Assembly: GCA_002104985.1 (NCBI GenBank)
Contig: MCGO01000005.1
Span: 372,001 to 436,000, forward strand
DNA: 64,000 bases
Reading direction: 5' to 3'
Origin: Rhizoclosmatium globosum
Taxonomy: Eukaryota > Chytridiomycota > Chytridiomycetes > Chytridiales > Chytriomycetaceae
Positions within the stretch are counted from its first letter, which is position 1. Each line of letters begins with the position of its first letter. Both the position numbers and the translations under genes were made by a program. The notes beneath the pieces were generated by a model that ran no database searches, had not been told where the DNA came from, and worked only from the letters and a program-made list of their open reading frames with translations. Shown piece by piece: positions 35,801 through 45,324 of this stretch.

Positions 35801-36849
35801 TAAGTGTGGGGATGACGTTTGAGAGTGGCAGCTTGGAGTTTTGCAAACTCTGTTTTGAAGGAGGGAGAGAGTTGGGAAAGGACGTGTGGGAGAGTAGGGC
35901 CGGAGAAACTCTTGATAGTTGGGTCAAAGACCTTGTTAGTGGATCTCGAGATGAAGAATCCAGTGACTGAGCAGGTGATGTGAACAGTGGTCATTTCGTT
36001 AGTGGTGACGGCAAGATACATGATATCTCCGGCAGTGCGACGGTAAGGAGGAGGAGGGTTCCAGCAAGAAACTGTCAAAGATTTCAAGCATGGGTCTTCT
36101 GGCCCAGCAGAGACTTCTGGCAAGAGTCCAGCAATAACTTCAGCAGATTTCGACAATTCGAAGCTGTGTCCTGAGAATGGATGAGAGAGAGATTTGTTGG
36201 AATCATCAGATTCTTTGGCAGCCTTTGCTGAAGGGTTGATGTCTGCTGTGTGTGAGAAAGGGTCACCAAGATAAGGCTGAACACGCACCGTACGATCCGG
36301 AGACTTCCTGCAAGTACGAGATACCAACATCAATACCAAATGAAGACGAAGTCGAAGATTTGAATCCCGTGAGAATCTCTCTTAGTCTGGCAATCTGAAT
36401 GCGAACTTCGCGCTCGTTGAACTCATCTACAAACTGCATTCAGCCCAATAACCACACGCAATCAAGACAAGCGCACGCACCAGTAACCATGGCAATTGCT
36501 GGGTGGTTCAGATCAAAGTCCTGAATGTCAGTAAGGAGGGTGCTGTCTTGCAAGCGGGTGCCCTTGAAGGCCAAGTAGAAGCACGTGTTGAAGTTTCCCT
36601 CGGGCGAATCCATCAAATGCGAGCGAATGTCGCCGATTGTTGTCGTTGGCGGCACCTTGGAACACGCGGCGTCAGACAAGTCGCCTTGGGTAAAAAGCGC
36701 AAACTCACCGCAACTTTGACAACGCCGCCGTTCGAGGGAAGCGTAACCGAAAGAACAATCAGTGGCGCTGCTTGGGCCTCGCTTTCAACTTCGGTTTCCA
36801 CTTGGCTCGGCTCCACGGCCGCAACCTCTTCGACTTCGTTTTTCGTCAT
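32818..36849 (-). CDS. CLU1: Clustered mitochondria protein CLU1
   Basis: Nine exons (36849-36709, 36655-36481, 36426-36289, 36245-34779, 34730-34585, 34536-33670, 33616-33488, 33436-33131, 33081-32818), about 1210 aa. Order: acidic N-terminus; ubiquitin-like CLU N domain (DIRSHLMDSPEGNFNTCFYL); REVRIQIARLREIL; a large CLU domain with VSCWNPPPPYRRTAGDIMYL and DFKGMRVVAQTVVPGILNRQ; then TPR-like repeats (PLHLDASKIQQNLARIHHEN, DWERALEYQELVTA); and an Ala/Lys-rich tail ending KKKGKKGKK. Clu1/CLUH binds mRNAs for nuclear-encoded mitochondrial proteins and keeps mitochondria dispersed. Intron 36246-36288 was selected by frame. Confidence 0.93.
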
Positions 36850-37449
36850 TCTTTTTGTTGGTCTCTCCAGCTTTCCGATCACTCCGAACCGACAATCCCT
36901 CTTCCATTTTGGAATAAACGCTCGTTTTCATGAAAGAATATTTGAACGAGAAAACAGATGCAGGCATGCAGCATATGTCTTTTTTTAGTATTATTTGGAC
37001 AACTCCAAATATTCAATTGCTTGTAAGCACCAATACCCTCATATTGATGCTTTACACTTAAGAGAAGTTGGCTACGACTTAGAGCTACCTCTTGTTATCG
37101 AGATGAATTCAAGCTGACTGGAACTTGAATAGTCACTGCAAGTGATTGCTCCCAAAATCGACAAGGCCGTAAAAGTAGCTCGAAAGCTATTTGAATTCCA
37201 TTCAGTAATGGAGGTGAATGATTGTTGAGAACAATTTCTGCATGATCCAAGCATAATCGGTGCTATAAATTTGTTGAACTCCGTGCAAGCCAAACTCCAA
37301 AGCTCCACATCATTATCTAACGGCCATTACAAATATTATTGCGGGTAAATATTTCTCCTTGGGATATTTCAAAAAATGCATTTGTCAGCTTATCCAAAAG
37401 GCATGCTCGACTCCAAAATTTTAGCACGAATCAAGAACTCCCCAAAATA
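36850..37449. promoter_or_regulatory. Divergent intergenic region CLU1/thioesterase
   Basis: 600 bases between divergent starts. Minus-strand frame 37072-37308 (78 codons, several Cys) has no family signal and is judged spurious. Contains both promoters; nothing further recognised. Confidence 0.45.
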
Positions 37450-38288
37450 ATGCCTGGATTGTTTGACAGCTGGTTTGGCAAGAATCACAAGCATTCAACA
37501 GAGGAAGTGTGCAAGACCTACCAACCATCAGCAGAATTGGTGGAAGAGATTGAAAGCCTTCCCCTAGTTCAACGTCTGTTAACAGACAACTCCTCCATCG
37601 CTTTCCGTCCCAGCCTGGCACCTCTTACTGAAGAGGAGCGATCTGATCCGGAGAACTATTGGCAATTCCCGGGAGGTTTAGGAGTACCCAAGAATGACAA
37701 GAGTGAGAACTTGGACACGTGGAAGAATCAGTTTGTTCGAGGCACAACCCTGTACGGCCAACACAAGATTGAATATGCATTGCAATCATTCAATGAGTTT
37801 GATAACGTTCTTATCAATGTGGTTCGATTTGGTGATGCAATGTGCGGCCATAACGGTCTTGTGCACGGTGGCCTTATCTCTGCGTTCTTTGATGATTCAT
37901 TTGGTAACACGCCATATTTTATTATTATTGACATTCGTATACTCATTCCCCAAATATTATAGGAACTGTATTTCTTTTAGCCTCAAAAGGTCAAAACACG
38001 GGTGTGACTGCAAACTTGAACATCAACTACAGAGCGCCGATGCCTGCGGGAAGCACTGTGGCTTTCGTGCTGTGGATCGATAGGGAAGAGGGTTCCAAAA
38101 AAGTATTTTTGAAAGCCGAGGCTCGTTCTATTCCAACAGAAGAATCTGACGCAACATTGGACGAGACTGCTACTATTGGAGAAAAAGCTATCGGACCTGG
38201 CTCAATCAAGTTTGCTGAAGCAACTGCCCTCTTCATTAAACTGGACACTAAGCGTGTAGAGAAAATGGCTGAGCAGAAGCACAGCTAA
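37450..38288 (+). CDS. Hotdog-fold thioesterase, paralogue A
   Basis: Two exons (37450-37903, 37963-38288), 259 aa. Shares its whole length with the genes at 38372-39175 and 53908-54705. Common blocks: LVEEIESLPLVQRLL, a short linker, QFVRGTTLYGQHKIEYALQS, the hotdog helix CGHNGLVHGGLISAFFDD, then GVTANLNINYRAPMPAGSTV and KFAEATALFIKLD. The VHGG motif and following Asp residues resemble PaaI/THEM4-type acyl-CoA thioesterases, which hydrolyse acyl-CoA to free acid. This copy has no evident targeting sequence or membrane anchor, so a cytosolic location is inferred. Substrate unknown. Confidence 0.85.
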
Positions 38289-38371
38289 TAGTATCATTAC
38301 CTGACATCTTTTCAAATTACCAATAAATCTTGTTCGTTTCTTCTCATTACACATCATATTTCAAACCTCAG

Positions 38372-39175
38372 ATGTCAACCCATGCAGGACGTCACAGTCT
38401 TTCAGCATCTTTCCTGCGTCTACAATCAGTCCGTCGTCTGAACACGGAGACTTATCACCCACGAGCAGATATCGTCAATCAAGTTCACAACTTGCCGTTG
38501 ACAAAGAGACTTTTCAAACATCAACTTATCTTTCCCTTCCGACCCTTAGCAACGCCAGCAGCAGGCAATCAAGTACCACCCCAAACATCTTACAAATCCT
38601 TCCAAGTTCCGTCAAAGCGAGGCTTACAACCGGACTCCTTGCTCGAAGACCCATCTAGATGTGTCTCAAAGTTCATTCGAGGCCCGAGTATGTACGGCGA
38701 AGGGAAGATTGAATATTGCGTTCAAGGCTATGAACCAACGTGTCATCACCTGATCAATGTCGTAAAGTTTGGAACTAATATCTGTGGTCATGACGGGATC
38801 GTACATGGAGGATTGATAACCAGTTACTTTGATGACGCTTTGAGTTCGTTGTTTCTGATTCATGCGAAAGGTGAATACTCGGGCGTGACGGGGAAACTTG
38901 AAACTGATTTCCGTGCACCGATGCCGGCTGGAACAGCTATTGCATTTGTAATGTGGTTGGATAGAGTGGAAGGCAGGAAAGTGTGGATTAAAGGGGAAGC
39001 TAGAAGCATCGTGTCTGATGAAAACTCAAATGAGTTTGGGGTTCTAGGTTATAATTCTGGAAATGAAAGTATTGGCGCAGGGTGGGCTGGAAATAAGTCA
39101 GTAAAATACGCTGAATCTACGGCATTATTCATCAAACTCGACAAGGAGGCTTATCAACGATTTAGAAAAGAATAA
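38372..39175 (+). CDS. Hotdog-fold thioesterase, paralogue B (mitochondrial?)
   Basis: Single exon, 267 aa, 83 bp after paralogue A in tandem. The N-terminus MSTHAGRHSLSASFLRLQSV is rich in Arg/Ser and lacks acids, suggesting a mitochondrial presequence. Core blocks match A: FIRGPSMYGEGKIEYCVQG, CGHDGIVHGGLITSYFDDA, GVTGKLETDFRAPMPAGTAI, KYAESTALFIKLD. A CAG directly before the ATG could be a 5'-UTR splice acceptor. Probably an acyl-CoA thioesterase; tandem duplication with A is the simplest history, although the intron of A is absent here. Confidence 0.85.
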   Translation: MSTHAGRHSLSASFLRLQSVRRLNTETYHPRADIVNQVHNLPLTKRLFKHQLIFPFRPLATPAAGNQVPPQTSYKSFQVPSKRGLQPDSLLEDPSRCVSKFIRGPSMYGEGKIEYCVQGYEPTCHHLINVVKFGTNICGHDGIVHGGLITSYFDDALSSLFLIHAKGEYSGVTGKLETDFRAPMPAGTAIAFVMWLDRVEGRKVWIKGEARSIVSDENSNEFGVLGYNSGNESIGAGWAGNKSVKYAESTALFIKLDKEAYQRFRKE

Positions 39176-39253
39176 TGCCCAAATAGATTTATTACGAGTT
39201 ATAGAACGGTTTACAATTTCATAGCTGAGCTGAACTCAGTGTTTCGGATCTTT

Positions 39254-41380
39254 TTAACAACCTTGACCTCCTTGGCTGATCCAAACCAAGGTAGAAGAGG
39301 GACCATAGGAGCAAATGACAGTGTTGCTGCACGCCCATTGACCGTTGGTGGTACAAGGCTGACCAACAACAATTTTGTTTCCAGAAGCAACGGAAGTGGT
39401 GGTCTTTTGAGCAGCAGCGGTTGTAGTTGTCTTTTGGGCTGCAGCAGTAGTGGTTGTTTTCCCAGCGGCAGCAGTGGTGGTAACTTGAGCAACAACTGTT
39501 GTAGTTTTGACAGTGGTAGTTGAAGTGGTCGTAGTTGAAGTTTTGGCAACAGCAGCAGTGGTAGTAGTCTTGACAGCCGCAGTAGTCGAAGCAGCTGGAC
39601 CAGAAACACACAGACCAAGTTGAGCAAATCCAGGAGCTGGAGGTTTGGTTCCTGGCTCACCGGCGTAGTACGCGGTGTTCCAGTTGTAACCATTGTAGGA
39701 GAATTGCATTCCAGTAGAGTAACGTACAGTCGCGTCCCATGGAGCAGCACATGGTGGTGGCCCAACAGGGGTTGGGCCAACTGGTGCATGAGTTGTAATA
39801 GTTGGGTTCGAGCCAGGAAGAACTGGGTCGTTCAGTTGAGGAATGGATCCCGAGCAACGTGGAGTATTGGCACCCAAAACAGTCTTACATAGGGCTTGAG
39901 CAAGGACGTTTACGTGAGCATCGGCATTGGTTCCTTGCGGCTTGAAGAGTTCCCAGAAGAATCCACCCTTGTAGTATGGTTGAGTGTTGGACAAAATTTC
40001 ACTAGCAGCGACGTTGGTCAGAGGAATCTGGTTCTTGGCATCAGATGGTGGTGGGTAAGCTGGAGTTCCGATTTCGTAACCAACATTTGCTTGGACACCG
40101 GCGGACGCGTATTGTGCCATATAGAAGTTAACTTGGCCGTCAAGAGTACAGGTGGCTGGGGCAGGTGGACAGTTCACAGTGGAGCCGCTAAGATCGTAAG
40201 ACATGACGTTCCAGCCTCCCGCGTTTGGACCAGTGGCAAGATATTGGACGAGGTCGGGGTATGATGGAACCATGTTGAGTGTGATTCCCTTTAAGTTACC
40301 ACCCCACCACGTTCCAGCCCAGGCTCCCGCAGCAGAAGCAGCAGTAGAAAGCTTTAAAGTTGGGTAATATTGCTGAATGTTGATTCTAACATCCTGAAGA
40401 ATGGCAGCGTACTTGTAGACAGTCTGGTACAGGGAACAACCGTTTCCACAGTTCTGTTGAGCAGACGCATCGACCTTGAACATGTCAGCGTGCCAGAATT
40501 CCTCATAATCAATGTCAACACCGTCAAGACCAAGGTCCTTGGCAAGGAAAACCAAGTCCTGGTAAGGGTCGCGACCCTTCTTGTTCCAGTCGTTGAGTCC
40601 TGGAACAGTTACTGGTCCGTTCTTTGGAGTGTTGTAAACGTAACCAGCAACCAACTCTGGATGCCATTTTGGAGCATCTCCCATTTTGCTGTTCTTGGTG
40701 ACATAGTCTTGAGCTTGTTTCCAAGTAGCACTGTAAGCAGGCTCTGGGAAGACAGCGTAAGAGTCTGGGGTGTTACCGTTCGCGGGAGGCTCACTATTGA
40801 ACAGGTAAGGAATTATACAGGTAATTAAAGTTCAACTTACCATGCGTAGCACCACTGATTAGAAGCATTACACTTGGAAATGTCACCACCCGCATACTGC
40901 TGGATAGTTGACTGGAAGGTTGGGGTTGTTGATCCATAATTGTAAATGGAATATTGAGCATAAGCCCATGGCCAACAGTTGTAATCCCATCCTCCCATAG
41001 AAAGGAAGACTTCAACACCTCCGGCTTGAAGCTGTGCAGTGTACTTTTTGATTTCTGCAAATCCAAAGTCGGCTTGAGAGTTGTTGTAGTTCATACCGAC
41101 ACCAACCAAGGTGTTGGAGTTTGGTTCATAGTACACTGGAAATTCAATGATTTAGAATTCGATAGCTAAGGCTGGGTACTCGAAACTCACTGTCTGGGCG
41201 AGCAAAGGACAACCACACTCTGTTGATTGGAAGCGTAGCAGCATTCTGAGCCAACAACGCAAGCTTTTGTGGGTCTCCAAAGAGAACGTAAGCTCCAGCA
41301 AACTTTTCGCCAACTGGTGGAGTGGCAAGCGCCTGGACCGAGATTGCAGATACTGCAAGAGTGAGGATGGAAAAGAGCAT
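39254..41380 (-). CDS. Secreted GH18 chitinase with chitin-binding modules
   Basis: Three exons (41380-41191, 41135-40841, 40793-39254), 674 aa. Signal peptide MLFSILTLAVSAISVQALA, then a GH18 barrel with VFLSMGGWDYNCWPW and the catalytic LDGVDIDYEEFWHADMF. The barrel ends near a module APWDATVRYSTGMQFSYNGY with YNWNTAYYAGEPG, like CBM5/12 chitin-binding modules. A Thr/Ala/Lys-rich linker leads to a terminal Cys module (GQPCTTNGQWACSN) homologous to that ending the first chitinase. The GH18 core is of a different subtype from the first (bacterial-like or class with an insertion after DIDYEE). Predicted extracellular chitin degradation, as expected for a chytrid living on chitinous material or remodelling its wall. 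Confidence 0.92.
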
Positions 41381-41760
41381 AGAAGTGATTGATTATGATG
41401 AAAATTAATGAAGGCCGGGCATGCGAATTTATAGAAATTGGCTGGTGGCTCTGGTCATGCGGATCACGTGGACGCTTTCCTTGTGTGGTTTTAATGTGTT
41501 CTTCGGAGCCACTATAGGAGCCACCTCATCAAATCAGGTGGTCTGGGCCAATAATAATGTGATACCCCCAGTTAACTTTGTGTCATTTGCTTTAGTTGGG
41601 GTTTCAAAGCTTAGACCCGCCTCACCAAGTGAGAACGACAAGGAAAGATTAAGGACAAAGGAATCTATTACTCATGCGCAAAATGCAATATCCTGAAGAA
41701 ATAGTAAACCTATTGAATACATCAGATTATTTTCTGTAATCTGTTTATCATCTGCAGAAA
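41381..41760. promoter_or_regulatory. Divergent intergenic region chitinase/Rab-like
   Basis: 380 bases between divergent starts. A 91-codon plus-strand frame (41421-41696) has no family signal. Presumed promoters of both genes. Confidence 0.45.
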
Positions 41761-43206
41761 ATGTGGGGAGCTTCACAGGAACAGCATGGGAGTTCCCAAC
41801 CACGACTCAGTAATACTCTCTCTATTGGCCCTCAGTCTGGATCTGCAACACCGCGACGACTCTCTTTCGACGGTCGTTTGATGCAGTTTCGATCCAGCTC
41901 TGCACTAAACAGACCCTCTGTCGTAAGCTGAACACTTTAGTCCTACCATCCTCTCAAACTAAATTCGCGAATTAAAACCTTCCAGACTCCATCAACTGGC
42001 TCTGAAGCGCGTGAAATGATTCAGGTATAGGTCCTATGTCAACCTGTCATTGTATTCCTGACAAACACACCAAAGATGGCCTTCCAAGAAGACACCATGA
42101 GTTTATGCGAGGGAACGAAACTCAGTACATCAACTAGCATGCTTCGAAAAGCGAGTGGACAAATGGAAGATGAATCAATGCAAGGACTCCTTAATCCTGC
42201 TTCCGGGCATAAAGCGCGTTTACGACGATTTGAAGGAATGGATAGCCAGTTTGGCGGAGATGGGGGTCGGTTCGTTGATAATCGCCATTATGATTTCAAG
42301 TTCAATGTTAGTGTGGTTGGAGCCAAAGGTGAGAGACTCTTGTTCAATACATTAAATTTAGTAATCAATTTTGTAGGAACGGGAAAAAGGACAATGGTCA
42401 TCAAAGAGTGTGGTAGATGTGTTCGTTATTTTGCACTGTTTTTAATTGCGTCAACTCAGAAACACACGACAAAGATTCATTCGATGAAGGAAGGCGAACA
42501 ATTAATTGGGGCCACTCTGTCGAATTCAAAGATAAAACTTATATTCTGCGTGAAAAGCTCGTCAGAGTAGAATACTGGATCGCCAACACTGGGGAGGACC
42601 TATTGTCTCCAACAGCGAAACTATTGTCCGGCTGTGCTGCAACATTGTTCGTATACGACAGTTGAGTATCTAGCTCTATCAAGGACGAAATATCTGAAAG
42701 CCTTAGGAAGTTAACAGCCGTCGTTCATTCCTGGAGGTGTTAAAATGGTTGAACGAAATGAACAAGAATCCAAACCAGGGACAAAGTTACAAACCGATTA
42801 AAGTATTAATTGCAAACTGTCTTGATTCGCGGAAGCTGAGAGCCATTAGTAAAGATGAAGGGAAATCGTTTGCCACGAAGCACAACATGTTTTACCATGA
42901 ATGCAGGTTCGTGATTTGTGACATAAGAATTAAGAGTTCATGCTTTCCTTTAGTTCAAATGATCGCAAAACCTTCAAGAAGGTGTACCACACGATCCTTC
43001 GACTCGTTATGGATCCAATCCTAGATCTAGCTGAAGACAAGATCGATGGGGTAAAACCTGATGCAAACATTCCCGCTTATGCCATTACAAATGGATTTGT
43101 CCGTACGCGTATGGAGGTTTCTTATGCCGAGAAGGTTCGATACTCTCAAGCAGTTGAGGAAATGGAGAAGAATGATAATCTCACTGAGGTTGTGGACTGG
43201 TTATAA
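41761..43206 (+). CDS. Rab-like protein with degenerate GTP-binding motifs
   Basis: Seven exons (41761-41922, 41986-42024, 42076-42328, 42377-42412, 42460-42660, 42711-42906, 42954-43206), 379 aa. About 140 disordered Ser-rich residues precede a Ras-like domain: DFKFNVSVVGAKGTGKRTMV, LREKLVRVEYWIANTGEDLL, GCAATLFVYDINSRRSFLEV, PIKVLIANCLDSRKL, NMFYHECSSNDRKTFKKVY. Compared with Rab GTPases the P-loop Ser/Thr is Arg (GTGKR), DTAGQE is replaced by ANTGED, and NKxD by NCLD. The fold should be kept but GTP binding or hydrolysis is doubtful. No C-terminal prenylation Cys: it ends LTEVVDWL. It could be one of the Rab-like proteins found in ciliated organisms; unassigned. Confidence 0.8.
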
Positions 43207-43287
43207 AAGCTAGAAACACCTTCAATTTATTCATAAAAGGCGTCGAGAATATAATTAAAGCGCGATAGAACAAATGAGTCTACTGCC

Positions 43288-43992
43288 TTAGAGCTTGGCC
43301 TTTGGAGCCTTGGCAGACTTGAGGACAGTGTCGAGCTTAGTAGCCAAGCCAATGTTTCCCTTGACCTACAAAGGAATGTGTTATCAGAATGGATGTTCGG
43401 AAAATGGAAGTGAGTAAGTAGATCGGACGAAAAGGCACTCCTTGTCCAACGACCGCCCGTCATATCTTCACATGAACTATTACACAGATTACTTTTGCAG
43501 GTACCGACAACTGAAGTACAAACCCCCCATGTGCTCTCAAAAACTACTCGTGTCCAAACCCAACCAAGCAAACAATGTAGATTGCAAATCCCAACAAACA
43601 AGAGCAAGTAAAAACAGTAAACCTCACCTTCAACTTTCCGCTCATGAAAGCCTTCTGGCCATTCACTTTACCAGCAGCCAAATCCACAAACGTGTCGTCG
43701 CTCAAGCTAACAGTGATGTCAGCCTTGCCCTCAGCACCGAGCAACACGTCTCCCTTGTCCTTGAGGTCAATGGTCCATGTGGTTTCCTTGCCCTCAGCGT
43801 TCTTGACGACGAGGTGGAAGATTCCCTTCACTTTTTTGATGTTGTCGGCCTTGGTGGCTGGGTCCGCGAGGGAGGCTTTGAGGGCGGTGAAGAGAGCAGA
43901 GGATTTGTAACCGTCAACAGCAACCTGTGTGGAAGAAGGTGGGCGTGGTTAATGGCTGGAGGATGTGTGTGTGTGTGGCGCGTCCAAACCAT
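43288..43992 (-). CDS. SCP2 sterol-binding domain protein
   Basis: Model: exons 43992-43990 (the ATG alone), 43924-43628, 43365-43288, 125 aa. Sequence: VAVDGYKSSALFTALKASLA, GIFHLVVKNAEGKETTWTID, LKDKGDVLLGAEGKADITVS, LSDDTFVDLAAGKVNGQKAF, MSGKLK-VKGNIGLATKLDTV, ending KAPKAKL. This is a stand-alone SCP2 lipid-transfer domain, likely peroxisomal: the final three residues AKL match a PTS1 signal variant. SCP2 carries acyl-CoAs and sterols. The second intron is 262 nt. The ATG-only exon is inferred because no in-frame Met precedes VAVDG and the ATG is directly followed by GT. Confidence 0.9.
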
Positions 43993-44376
43993 TTTTTGAG
44001 GAGTTTTCTTTGTGATTGTTGGAAGCCTTTAGCGGAACTCATGGGATTCTTGGATACGAAATTCAGAGAATTAATTGATTTGCCCTCAATATCTGCTTTA
44101 TCTGGGGATGCAATGAAGTATGTTCCTTTCCAGACTCCAGCTCACATTCCCTCCAAGCCAACATTCCCCGACTCGACTATTCACAGTTTTGTAAGCTGTT
44201 AACTCTGCAATAAACTACCCGCGAAGAGACATAAGTGACCCTATATTTTATTACACACTGAGCCAGAAAAGACCCAAATGAAATCAACACCCCACATCAT
44301 CTGCAAGCAAAAACGCATAAACATTATGAAATCCTTCTAATCAAGCCATAAAAATCCTGGAACGTGGTTGGAAACT
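43993..44376. other. Interval with a doubtful 53-codon frame
   Basis: 384 bases between the SCP2 5' end and the SEC61B 3' end. A plus-strand frame 44041-44202 reads MGFLDTKFRELIDLPSISAL and continues with AHIPSKPTFPDSTIHSF. Composition is protein-like but no family is recognised and it stops early; it could be a small gene, a spliced fragment (GTAAGC follows TTT at its end) or chance. A GT dinucleotide run lies near 43966-43978, in the SCP2 first intron. Confidence 0.3.
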
Positions 44377-45246
44377 TTACACTCTGGTGTACTTTCCAAT
44401 GAGGTGGAGGATGAAGACGGCAGCAATGAAAGTCAGGGAACCGACAAGAACAACGACAGGGTCGCTAAAATAAAGTTATACGTTAGATATTTAACTCAAC
44501 GAATAATATAGAGTGGAAAGGAAGCAAAAGGTTCTGAAATAGGTGACATCATTTCTCCCTCCACCTTTCATCAGTGGTTGGCGCTCCGAATCTCTTCGCG
44601 CTAGAGGGGCCAGCAGTCCAGGTCTTCGTAAGAGATCCGGTTGGTCCCTTCCTCAATTTTCCCTTTCGTTGATTCATGCAGCTTCCACACCCAATATGTC
44701 AGAGAGCAAGAGACAAGTTTTGCTAATTACAGTCTTCCTTCCAATTTCCAAATTGAACGTTGATCCAGATGATGTTGGCATGGATGACGGGGATGACGGC
44801 GAAAAAGAGCATGTTCACGAGTAGAAGATTCGAATGCCTCTCCACAGTGACTGGAGTTGTTTTCTTTCTATAAGGAAAATACGCACACTTTGATTCCAGG
44901 AGCATCGTCAGTGTACATCTTCATCATACCACCTGGACCTGGGGAAGGACGGCCTGGGGCAGCCTTTGAGGCAGGTCCAGAGGAGGAGTTTGTGGCCTTG
45001 CGTCTCATACCGGCGGCAGTCAATTTAGCTTCGTTGTCGGCCTGGATATGAGGTGTTGAGTTAGCACTAGGTACTTATTGTGTGTGTTGATGGACAGCGG
45101 GTTGAGAGGTGGACCGTGGATTGAAAGGCGACAGAGGCCCCTAGGTTCCACGTTGTATGCCTCCATATCACGTAGTTGAGTAGGTAGTCATGGCAGTCTC
45201 AGAGGCAGGGAAAGGAGGGCAGTGGGGGAGGGAAACACTGCACCAT
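44377..45246 (-). CDS. SEC61B: Sec61 beta translocon subunit
   Basis: Model: exons 45246-45244 (ATG only), 45041-44887, 44464-44377, 81 aa. After M-ADNEAKLTAAGMRRK comes a Ser/Pro/Gly-rich stretch, then the family core MMKMYTDDAPGIKVDPVVVL and the tail span GSLTFIAAVFILHLIGKY ending TRV. Sec61 beta is a tail-anchored, non-essential part of the ER protein-conducting channel. The 422-nt intron sits in the codon for Val of GIKV, and its flanks restore the canonical sequence. The ATG-only first exon (intron of 202 nt) is inferred: it is the only in-phase ATG followed by GT, and it brings the start to 78 bp from the divergent SAM50 start. Confidence 0.87.
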
Positions 45247-45324
45247 TTGATGGATTGTGATTTTGTGATTGGTTCGCTTCTCGTTTTTCTCATTCAGGCC
45301 CAACCAAAAAGCAAACAAAGCAAT

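Noticed and set aside
37072..37308. 78-codon minus-strand frame upstream of thioesterase A.
   Set aside because: No family, odd composition, and it lies where divergent promoters are expected.
44723..44905. 60-codon minus-strand frame inside the long SEC61B intron.
   Set aside because: It overlaps an exon in another phase and has no family signal; most of it is intron.
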